This document shows positions 19,481-28,557 of a stretch of DNA of 29,997 bases, piece after piece. Under the pieces are notes generated by a model that was not told the origin of the DNA, ran no database searches, and was given only the letters and a program-made list of their open reading frames with translations. The translations under genes were made by a program, and so were the position numbers. Numbering within the stretch: position 1 is the first letter of the stretch; each line of letters opens with the position of its first letter. The DNA is from Cyanophora paradoxa (Eukaryota > Glaucocystophyceae > Cyanophorales > Cyanophoraceae), in the NCBI GenBank assembly GCA_004431415.1, contig QPMI01000485.1, forward strand, positions 1 through 29,997. Direction: 5' to 3'.

Positions 19481-20481
19481 GGGCCCCCTGTGTGTATTTT
19501 AGGCTGTACACCCTTCTTCCGCTTCTTCTTCGTTTTCGGTAGGACACTTCAGGCCGTGGCAGCATCGCTGCACTGATTAGGCAGAGCATGGAAGGATTGT
19601 CTGTTTCTTCGTCCCTTTTCAAATTCGATTCGTCGTCTTGCAACGGTGCCGCTTTAGAACCGCTCTGTGCAGACCCTGGGATTTTGTTGGCAGCCCCGCT
19701 GTTCCCTGATGGATGTAAAGTGTAAAGCAACTGTTCAGAAGACGTAGTTTCGGTAGCGCTCGTCCCCTTTCTCTCTCGCTCTTCGCTTTCTTTCAATCGT
19801 CACCCGAATTCGAATGCCTACAAGGTTACTATCTCGCTGATTTTTCAGACTCTAGGATACCTTCTGTTTCTGACTCCCCACTGACTCCCCAGCGTAAATA
19901 TTAAATAGAAGTAACTAACGCAGAAGCAAGTGATCAAGTCTGTCCCGGGCCCGGTCCAGTATTCAACAGTTTTTTGGAGGCAGCTATGCAAACGGTCATC
20001 CGACCTACATGCAGTGCAGCGCTAGCTTTCGCTTGATCAGTAATTCTATGACACCAGTAGAATTCGAAATACGTCAAACCGACAGCTAGCTATAGGATCG
20101 AGATCTAGCTAGAGCCAGATGCAGTTGTCTTTAAATTTTTCATTGCATACAGTCTGGCAGTCTGGCAGTAACTTCGAAGCTCAAAGGCTCCAATATAATT
20201 ATATATACGTAGAAAAATCAGACTGGGGCTGGCCGGAGTACATCATGATCATGGCCTGAACCACGAGAGCGGGCCGGGGGCCACCCGCGGGACCGGATCC
20301 GCCTCGCCTTCTCGTGCGGAGCGCCGGCAACCGAGGGTACCGAGGGGTGGGGGGTGGGGGGGAGGGGAGGGGGGGAACATCAAATTTCAATAAACTACAA
20401 TGAGCGGATATTCAAATAAGCTACGATACGACGAGCGATCAAATAAAGTACGACGGTTCTGGGCATGGGCCTTAGTGGTAG
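19481..20481. other. convergent 3' region, no gene seen
   Basis: This lies between the ends of malate dehydrogenase (+) and the propeller gene (-). The first ~330 bp are less GC-rich and probably include the dehydrogenase 3' UTR. AGCTATAG-type words occur near 20086. G runs around 20345-20375 follow GGTACCGAGG. No coding frame has support. Confidence 0.45.
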
Positions 20482-23032
20482 CTAGCCTAGGACAACCGAG
20501 GCGCCGCCGCCGAGGCCGAGCGACCCCGCCTGCTCCAGCACGACGCACGCCGTTCCCGCCGTGCACGAGGCCGGCCGCGCCGCCGCCGGCCGCGTTGCCT
20601 GAATCAAGCAAAGGATTGAGCTCGAGAAGTGGGGGGAGGGGGGTGCGGGCGGGGGGTACCGGGGTCGGGAAGGCGACGTCGACGGCGACTATCAGATCGT
20701 CGAGCGGCGTGTTGATGTACCACGAGAGGAACGCGAGGGACCTGGAGGGGTACAGGAAAAGCGAGATCAAATTCAAATTTGAATTCGAAGGGGCGAGGGG
20801 CGGGCGCACCGGGGGGGGTCCAGGGCCATACCGGCCAGCCACGGGTCGGTACCCCTGCCGTCCGCCGCCGACGCGCACCTGCGCCAGGCGCGGCCCCGGG
20901 CCGTCCGTCAGTGCTGCCGGCGGCGGGCCGGGCGGCGCGCGAGACGCGCCGCCTATCTCTAGATGCCCAGAAACTAGAAATCGGCGGCGGCAGCAGCAGC
21001 GGCTGGCTGGGGTGTGTGTGCTTACATGATCGTCGTGACGAGCGCTGTAGCCACGGGGGAGGGCGGGAGGCCACGGGGCGCGCGGGGGCGCCGGTCAGCC
21101 GATCCCAAAGGAGAGAGCGCGTACCCCCCCTTAGACTTTAGCGGGGACCTACCCGTCGGCACGTGGAGCTTCCGCAAGCACTGGGGCCGGAGCTGCAGTG
21201 GCCCAGTTCGGGCTCGGAGGGGGGGGGGGGGGGGGGGGGGAGGCGGGGGAAGAGGGGGAACGGGGGTACAGCACGGGCGCGCCTCGGCGAAGTAAAGAGT
21301 CTCCCCGGGGCGGTAGTACTGGGCCGAGAAGGGGTTCGCGAGGCGCGCGCTCGTCCCGACGCCTGCGCTAAGAATTCGGGCCGCTGCGCACTGGGCGGCC
21401 GCCTGAATCTACTAAGATTTCGCCCTATGATTAGATGGTTGCCTTATAAATAATCGCCTTATATGATTTCGCTTTATATCTCGCGCAAACTCGGAGCGGG
21501 GCGCACCGTCGGAGAAGGTCTGATTCGCGGTGGGGGGCGGCTGCCCGGCGACGGTCGTGACCTGCCGACCCGACCAAAGGAGAGGAAGGCTGACCGTCAG
21601 CCGCGCCTGGGGCCGCGGACGCGGTTCCGGGCGGCTCGACGCGGATCAAATCGGACTCGCACCGCGCCCGTGGCCACTTCTATGCGGCGTATCGCTCCGT
21701 TGGAGACGTCCGTCGCGTAGAGTACCCCGGGCCGGACCTGCGCGGTGCATGTACCCCCTCAGATCCCGGCCCGGGCCGTCCGAGGGCGGGGGAGGGGGGT
21801 CCGAGGGCGGGTGAGGGGGGGTACCTCGACGATCGATGACAGGGTACGGAACTGAGCAAATGTGCCTGCGGGCGTGGAGCTAAGAGGGAAGCCGAGGGGG
21901 AACGAGTAGCGCAGGCCAAGAGGGCTAGGGGCGCGCCCACGCCGTCGGCGTAGCCAGCGAGGTTGCCCGCCTGCCCCGCGATCGCTTGCGGGGTGCTCCA
22001 CGCTGAACGCGGGGGTATCAGTACCCAGGCCGGGGATTAAGGGGGGTACGCGCACTCAACAGGTCCGTGCGGAAGACCTGCCCGTTCGCGTAATAGTACA
22101 GAGTCCGGTAGTCGATGCCAATGCACTGCAGGGACGGAGGGGGAGAGGGGCGGTAGGGGGGCGGGGGGGGGGGGGGGGGGCGGGGGAGCGGGGGGGAGGG
22201 GGAGGGGGGGGGCAAGGTCTTTTGAGTCCAGTGCGCGCGGGCGGGGTACAGGCGCAGGGCGGGACGGACCAGCCCGCCAAACTCCACCCCCGACGGAATC
22301 TGGAGGGGGGTATCGACGTAGCTGTCGTTCATGCGTATCCGCCGCAACAGGCCCACTCCGGTCGACCCGATAGCTACCCCTTGGGCTGGGCCGCCGCCGC
22401 TGCCGTCAGAGGGGTACAGCTGCAGCGCATGGCTCAGCTGGGGCGCACTGAAGTACATGTGGGTGCAGAGGTCGTTGAGAAGTATTCCAAAGCCGCCGGG
22501 CCCGATGGTCGCGCTTGTACCGTACCCGTCGGCCGTCCCCACCACGCCAGGGATCCCGGCCAGCAAAGTCGCTGGGGACGGTTCGCGGAGTCAGAAATCC
22601 CTAGGGCTCAAATCGCGGCCGACGCCCCGCGCGGTTGTTCGGGACGCACTCGCCCCCGCGTATGTGGCGTTATCGTTGCTGGTGGTGTTGACTTTGTAAA
22701 TAGTGGCCGAAGATGAATCGCCCACGCCAAACAGCTGCTTCGTCGCCGGGCAGTGCGCGAGGCCCCGCGGAAAGCCGAAGGCCCACGTGTACCTCACCGC
22801 GCCTGCGGCCACGCGCGCGCTTCGATGAGAGCGCGGCTCCAAGCTCTGGCTCGCAGAGCGTGAGCGGCGGACCTTCGTATGCAAAGCTGTACACGGCGAG
22901 GGCATGGTGCGGCAGAAGCATGCACAGCATCACGGCCAGGCACGCCGCCGGACCATGTATGCTGATGCGGCTGATGCAAGCAGCATCTTTGGTTCCCGGG
23001 CGCCGCTGCCACCCGCGAGATGACGCGTGCAT
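20482..23032 (-). CDS. secreted NHL-type beta-propeller protein
   Basis: Fourteen exons join in phase: 22873-22930, 22650-22802, 22270-22571, 22056-22125, 21937-22002, 21825-21865, 21663-21737, 21507-21561, 21283-21362, 21153-21192, 21026-21044, 20843-20878, 20660-20741 and 20482-20598. They give about 397 residues from ATG 22930. The frame extends to another ATG at 23032, so the start is open. A hydrophobic leader (AVMLCMLLPHHALA) predicts secretion or a membrane anchor. NHL-like blades are visible: LLAGIPGVVGTADGYGTSAT, IAGQAGNLAGYADGVGTFAQ, LYATDVSNGAIRRIEVATGA, VTTVAGQ...FSDGVGTSARLANP and CLRKLHVPTG. The last two exons (FLSWYINTPLDDLIVAVDVA and a Cys/Ala/Gly-rich tail) do not fit a blade and are unassigned. 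Two introns are GC-AG (GCGCGC). Exons 11 (19 nt) and 12 (36 nt) are tiny and least certain. Confidence 0.72.
21219..21240 (+). repeat. G22 homopolymer in an intron
   Basis: This 22-G run lies inside intron 21193-21282 of the propeller gene, forming a C tract on its coding strand just before the acceptor region. It is a likely site of length polymorphism or assembly error, and a potential G-quadruplex. Confidence 0.85.
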
Positions 23033-23730
23033 GGCGTACAAGTCCAACAAGCTTGAGCCGTGCAGGGACGCCCGCAATCACTTGGCAGGGTGCAAAGATG
23101 CCTAACAGAGAACGCGTTCTCGACTGGGGCTGACTCGCCAGTGGCCAAGTTCCCTCGACGCCAGCGCATACGCGGACTGCCGCAGGCACGCAGGCTCTCC
23201 CGCAGAATCTGACTTTATGTTCCAGCTGCTAAGCTAATGCTGCCGTCGCCAGCAGGCCGCAGATCGAGTTGAATTGATTGTACCCGGGACCCACAAAACT
23301 GATCGTCGCACCGCGAGCTGTGGGGTTCCGGCGGGCATCGCGACTTCAATTGCGCGCGATCATCGAGGTCGAGCAATCGCCGGCGAGGTTCGTGCGTGTG
23401 CCGAGCGCACCACGCGCCGCGCGAGCATTCGCGTGGCCCCCGCGCCCTTCGCGCTCACGCGCGACTCCTGCTGTCAGGTTTACAGGCGAAGAGTGCGCAT
23501 GCGCCGCGGCCGCCGCGCGCGCCGACACTTGCACGTCCATCGATATCGCGGCTGTAGATCTACTTCGAATTCGATCTGACTAGTACTCGCGCGACCGGCC
23601 GCGGGGCGCAGAGCTTCGACGCCGAGCAGCCTACACTACTCCAGAGCGATATGTCTGAAGTCCACTCGAGCTCTGCTCATGTCTGCGAACAACAAATTTT
23701 AAAGGCTCCGATGCGCAGCCGCAACTGCGC
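23033..23730. other. propeller-gene upstream region, no gene seen
   Basis: Overlapping ~100-codon frames on both strands lack domain or splice support. The complement of GATATCGATG occurs at 23538-23547. No core promoter element is recognisable. Confidence 0.4.
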
Positions 23731-24741
23731 ATGCATGCGCAGCCGGCCGCGGAGAGAGTTCCAGATCTAGAGGTTCGCCCGCGGCCGCACTCGCGCGCGC
23801 GCGTGCACGTGTGCTTGATTCAGCTTGCGATTGCCCGGTCGACCTCGACGCCATGGCCAGCTGCAGCGCTAGCGCCAGCGGACCCACAGGGATCCGATTC
23901 CCTCGATCGCGGCGCCGGCGCCGGCGCCCCGCCGCGGGCTCCGGAGCCCGAGCTAGACCCGCGGCGCGCGAGCTCGACCGCGCGCGAACACGAGCTCGAG
24001 CTCGAGCTCGCGATCGAGCCGGGCGAGGTCGACGCGCCGGCCGAGCTCGAGCTCGAGGAGTCCCTGGCGTGTCTAGCTCTAGATCTGCGCGAGCGCGTCG
24101 TCTGGATCGGCGAGTGGGAGATCTAGAGGGCGCCCTTCTCGCACCAGGAGCTCCTCGCGATCGGCGCCCTGAACCGCGCTTTCGCCGCAGCCGGGTGCGC
24201 GCACGTGCGCGCTTTATTGCTATACAATAGATACCTGTACGCTCCCTTAAGCTTAAGCTTCCGATATCGATGCCGTAAGCTTAAGCTTGCTGCTAATCGA
24301 TATACATATCGACTGCGCGCGCATATATATTTAGCATCGACGTCGGGGATGGCCTTAAAGGTGGCGAGGAAGAAGACGTTTGCACTTGCGCTGCTGCGCC
24401 GCCCCTGGTGCGCGTGCGCGTGGCGGCTTGAGCTTCAGGTGGCGTCTCAGGGTAAGTCCGGATCCCCTTTGCCCGCGGCCGTCTCAGGACAAGGTCCGCG
24501 GGTTCTCGGAGTCCTTTCAATTTATATCAGAACCGTTGAACGTGAATCTGAATCTCGATCCCGTCGAACGGATGTCGACGTCGTGAAACGTTGAACGGAT
24601 GTCGACGTCGAATCCCTTTCGCAGGTCCCGCTGGACAAGTACGAGAACGTGAAGCGGGCGCACTTCGAGGCGGCGCCGGCGGAGGAGCGGGGGCGCCTCC
24701 AGGCCTAGGCCCGCCTCCGCGCCCTCGGGCACGACGCGTAG
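23731..24741 (+). pseudogene. decayed multi-exon gene candidate, unknown
   Basis: An open frame from 23731 ends in an acidic stretch (AREHELELELAIEPGEVDAP) followed by LACLALDLRERVVWIGEWEI. It then meets TAG at 24124-24126, after which the same frame continues convincingly (FSHQELLAIGALNRAFAAAG) up to a GTGCGC donor near 24195. A later exon begins after a TTTCGCAG acceptor at 24625 (VPLDKYENVKRAHFEAAPAE), meets TAG at 24706-24708, and continues for ten codons to TAG 24739-24741. The middle exon is unresolved. The splice signals and protein-like tails suggest a former gene. No family is recognised. Both early stops sit inside palindromic hexamers (AGATCT/CTAG, AGGCCT/CTAG). Confidence 0.35.
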
Positions 24742-25690
24742 GGCATTGATTCCAGGATGAATTCGAATTGTAATTATAAATATAAATGTGCCTATGCCTC
24801 GCGATCGGCCGCGGCGCTGCCCCGAATTCGAACGACATGCACTGCGGCATTAATGTTTGGACGTTGCGAATCACTTGCGGGGGGAGGGGGGGGGGGGGGG
24901 GGGGGGAAAGCCCCCCCAGGCCTCAAAATGCTGAGTCCCACCCCACCCCCATCCACGAGTCCTCGGCCACGGGCCACGAGTCCCACCCGGAGACCGACTC
25001 CGGATCCCACGGTCTTGAGCTCAGAGTCTCCCAGCGAATTTCGAAGGCGGAGGAGGCCTAGGGGTGCAAAGGCGGAGAATGGATATCGATTGGAGGCAGG
25101 GGAAGAGCTGGTGGTGAAGATCGATATCGCTGCCGGCGCCGACTCGGCGATCGCGAAGAGAGGGCCGGGCAGCGAAGCTTTTAAGCCGGAGGAAGGTCGG
25201 GGAGGCACCGGGGCCCTGGAGGGCGCAGCTGCAGAGAGAGACGAGCTCGAGGGCGCAAGGGCCCGACGAGGCAAGCTAGCTATAGCCTATAGGGCGCCGG
25301 ATGCAAACCTTTGAACGCAGGATGCAAACGCAAAGAGACGTCGACGCGCATGTCGCCGGCGAGTCGACATCTGCTGCAGCTGCAGGCGGCGTATCATAGA
25401 CGGATTCATAGTATACATATGCATGTACATATATATATACGTATACGTAATCGTACATATACGTATACGTAATCGTTGAATGAATCGTTGAAAACTCCTA
25501 CGTTTTGAACTAGATGGCGTGCCACGGTGGCGCCGAGTCGCCGACGGTACCGGTGGCGGGCCGGGCCGCGGCCCGGGCGGGCCCGGCCCGCCCGGGCCAC
25601 CGGCGCCACCGCATGCAGGCTGATGATGCAGCAGGCGGCCGGGCGGCGGGCGGTACCGGTGGCGCGGCAGTGCGGCGGCACTACCGTCGG
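24742..25690. other. GC-rich, gene-poor stretch
   Basis: A 185-codon plus-strand frame (24757-25314) is mostly Gly/Pro/Arg/Glu low complexity around a G21 run (24886-24906) and overlaps an equally long minus frame, so I do not call it. A TA-rich microsatellite-like patch (ATATACGTATACGT, about 25410-25475) and CCGGGCC palindromes (25555-25600) follow. GATATCGAT words occur at 25082 and 25119. Confidence 0.45.
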
Positions 25691-25960
25691 GCACTAAATT
25701 ACCGCGGCATAAATTACCGCGTTTAATTTAAAAACCCGGCCCCCAACAGAGAATTACCGCGTTTTCAATTTTTGAGGCTTGTATGGGACGATATTTGGAG
25801 GGGGGTACTGTATGGGGCGACCTCTCAGCAGGTAATTACCGCCGCAAATACCGCGGTACCAAATATTACCGCGTTTTAACAAACTTTTGGCGCGGTAATT
25901 TGGTACCGCGGTAATTAGGTGGGCGCCGTTTTTATGTGTTCTACGGTAGTAAAACGTAAT
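25690..25960. repeat. word-saturated repeat, copy B (word AATTACCGCG)
   Basis: AATTACCGCG or its complement occurs exactly at 25697, 25712, 25752, 25891 and 25907, with close variants at 25834 and about 25865. The backbone matches copy A at 11668-11940: CACTAAATTA at the left, GGCTTGT..G, GGGGG...GTATG...CGAC..CAGCAG in the middle, and TTTATGTGTT (25931-25940) at the right. Where A has its AATTAACAG word, B has AATTACCGCG. Non-coding. Confidence 0.6.
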
Positions 25961-26309
25961 GGCGCCCTGTTGATTGGAAATCCTGCGGTACGATAGGACC
26001 CTTTTCTTGGCCAATGGTATGAGCGCTAGCCTCTAGGCTCGAAACTGAAAAAACCCTTTCCAATCGGCAAAAACATTTTTTCAGGTCAAGATTAGTTTGA
26101 ATTTCCGGCAATTTTCTGCACGTTTCAGTCCCTTTCTAAGTTAGTGCGTACCCCAATCTCCCGGCCCCAATCTCCCGGATCCCCAACTTGGGACTCAAGT
26201 TGGGACTCGGGAGTCGTTGCAATTGGGAGTCTTGGGACCCCAAGGGGCGGCGAGCGCCGGCGACTCGGCCGCAGACTGCCCGCAGTCTCGGCGCAGAGTC
26301 GCCGCGGCC

Positions 26310-26940
26310 GCCGAGTCTAAAATTGCCGTATATTGCCGAGAGGCCGAATTCGGCAAGTTTAAGCCACGGCAATTCTCAGGGGGTAGGGCTAAACGACTGA
26401 CACAGTCTACTGTAAGTCGGGAAATATTTAGTACTGTAGAACTGGTTAATTTAGTACAGGAAAATAATTAGTACTTCGCCAAAACTGCCACTTTAGCAGC
26501 TGGTAAATTTTTAGTAGGTCCGCCTTCGCGCAGGGCTTTTGTATGGCGGAGACGGGACTACCCCTACGAATTCTCGACTTTAGCAGGCGGGAAATATTTA
26601 GTAGATCGCCCAAAAACGTTTAGTACTATAAATATGCAGCCCACTAAATATTTCCAGCTCTCCAGTATACTGGATCTTTATAGTACCAAAGTTTTCAGGC
26701 CTACTAAAGTTTTATCGTATACTAAACCGAGGTGCGAGGGGGGGTACGTAGCGCAGCCTTAGTTGCAGCGCGGGAGAAGCTAGCTGTAGTGCGAGGGGGC
26801 TCTCGGACGCTCCAACAGATCTAGACCCCCTAGCGCGCGCCGTCTCCACCAGTGGACCACCACTTCTAAAGGCCGCTAGTACCCGCTACTAAAGCGCTCC
26901 GCGCGGCCAACTCTTAATTATTTTCAGCCTACTAAACCGA
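26310..26940. repeat. word-saturated repeat, copy C (words ATTGCCG, then TTTAGTA)
   Basis: The left part (26310-26372) is rich in ATTGCCG/CGGCAAT. From about 26405 the word is TTTAGTA(C) or TACTAAA, at 26427, 26450, 26510, 26597, 26619, 26702, 26720, 26887 and 26930, plus variants. Shared anchors with A are AAACGACTGACA (26391-26402 versus 11813-11824). With B, GGCTT...GTATGG is shared (26533-26546 versus 25776-25786). It abuts the tandem repeat that starts at about 26957. Confidence 0.55.
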
Positions 26941-28210
26941 CCAAACCCCGGGAAATGCAGTCCGAGTCAGAAGGTGGGACCCGGTCCCGCCCGGTCCCGC
27001 GACGAAATCGCGCCAGGGACGCCCCAGAACGATACAGAATGAGGCGCGAGGGCGAGCGCATCGCCGCAAACTCGATTTCGGGCGCCCTCGACTCTGCAGT
27101 CCGAAGAGTCGGCCGAGAATTTGATCCAGCCGGTCCCGCCCGGTCCCGCGACGCGCGAAATCGATGCGTTCTGGCGCGCATAGACATAGCACGGCCTGCG
27201 CACCCCAGCGATCCGCTTTTCGGAGCCGGAACAGTGCAGGAAGGCACCCGACAGCAAGAATTCGATCCTGCACAGGCCCGGGCATCTTTCCGCGCGCGCA
27301 CGCCGCGGCGCATGCGCGGACCGATAGCATAAGCATTTCAGATGTAGAAGAAGCCTTCCACACGGTTTGCACATGCGCCCGGCCGCGAGAACCCAGCCGA
27401 CCCCGAAAATTCGATCCTCTTCAGACCTGAACAACTTTCCGCGCGCCCTCGCATTCTCGCGCATGCGCATCGCTGGTATATTCATTTGAGATTTTATCAA
27501 AGCCTTCCACAAACTTCGAAGACGCGAAAGAGCACGAGAACCCAGCCGACGGCAAAAATTCGATCCTGCACGGACCCGGACATCTTTCCGCGCGCCCACG
27601 CCGCGGCGCATGCGCGGAACAATAGCATAAGCATCTGAGATGTAGAGCAAGCGTTTCGCACGCTTTACTGATGTGCCGGGCCGCGAGGGCCCAGCCGACC
27701 CCGAAAATTCGATCCTGGACGGACCTGAACATCTTTCCGCGCGCCCTGGCATCCTCGCGCATGCCCATCGCTACAGTATTCATTTGAGATTTTATTAAAG
27801 CTTTTCGCAAGCTCTGCGGACGCGACAAGCTTAAGGCGCGGCAATCCAGCCGACGCAAAAATTCGATCCTGGCCACGCCTGCACATCCGCGCGCCCTCGC
27901 CTCCGCAGCCCTGCACATCGATGCTATATGCGTTCGAGATTCTGTTTAAGCGATGCGCAAGCTCTGTGCATGCGCCTGGCCGCGAGAACCTCGCCCCTCC
28001 CGGCCGCGGGCCTCCTTCCCAACAATATTATATAATTAATCTCCTCTCAATATGCTCCACCCTTTATTTCCTCAGCACATTAATATTCCTCTAGCCGGCC
28101 AGGGCTAGCTGGACTGGCCGTCAGCTAGCCAGCTTCCAGCCAGAAAGCTGTTCGCTGGCCAGTCGATGAGTGCCCTATAGGCCTACTGTGACAGCCGCGA
28201 GGGCGTCCGC

Positions 28211-28267
28211 GAGGCTTCGCCGTACTTAGTGCTCCGCAGGAGCACGGATCTTGTCAGGCGAAGCCTC
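28211..28267. other. nested hairpin block in repeat unit 1
   Basis: An outer stem GAGGCTTCGCC (28211-28221) pairs with GGCGAAGCCTC (28257-28267). An inner stem GTGCTCC (28229-28235) pairs with GGAGCAC (28239-28245) around a GCA loop. T runs follow at about 28303-28318. The left part and inner hairpin are conserved in unit 2 (about 29830-29890), but the right outer arm is missing there. It could be a small-RNA fold or a cruciform; function unknown. Confidence 0.5.
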
Positions 28268-28364
28268 TTTCTCAAACCCAAAAACCGACGATCTAAATTC
28301 CTTTTTTAACCTTTTTTTCCACTCGAGATCCCCCCTGCTAAATAATTTCCGTGTCGCACTCCCT

Positions 28365-28391
28365 CGAGGCAGAATTATTAATTCTGCCTCG
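28365..28391. repeat. perfect palindrome at the unit's T-rich end
   Basis: Arms 28365-28377 and 28379-28391 are perfect 13-nt inverted repeats around one base. An outer CCGTGTCG (28349-28356) also matches CGACACGG (28390-28397). The window ends exactly where the corresponding centre of unit 2 would lie. Confidence 0.75.
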
Positions 28392-28557
28392 ACACGGACG
28401 CGATTGCCGCTAGTCACACAGCCACCCGAACCCCCACAGACCTCTCTAGATCCATTTTTAGCGTCCTGGCTTCCCTAAGACGACCGCTCCCCCGTGGGCG
28501 TCCCGCGAATATCGAATTTCCCTCTGGATCAATTCCGGTACTTAACCTCCGACAAAC

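Larger units (their letters stand above)
26957..28557. repeat. higher-order tandem repeat, unit 1 (~1.6 kb)
   Basis: The unit begins GCAGTCCGAGTCAGAAGG. It contains five ~150-bp subrepeats, each with TTCGATC(C/T), at 27261, 27410, 27559, 27709 and 27862 (spacings 149, 149, 150 and 153). Two subrepeat types alternate, one with GGCGCATGCGCGG and one with TTCATTTGAGATTTTAT. A non-subrepeat tail follows, with AACAATATTATATAATTAAT, a GGCCAG/GCTAGC word cluster, a conserved hairpin block and T runs. Long minus-strand frames exist in two registers at once and reflect composition, so no gene is called. Confidence 0.8.

Noticed and set aside
12204-24741. TAG reassigned to an amino acid
   Set aside because: TAG is the natural end of VPS28, the SRPBCC-like gene and the propeller gene, where continuing would leave the family length.
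24757-25314. 185-codon plus-strand frame
   Set aside because: Mostly low-complexity Gly/Pro/Arg/Glu around a 21-G run, with an equally long opposite-strand frame. No splice or domain support.
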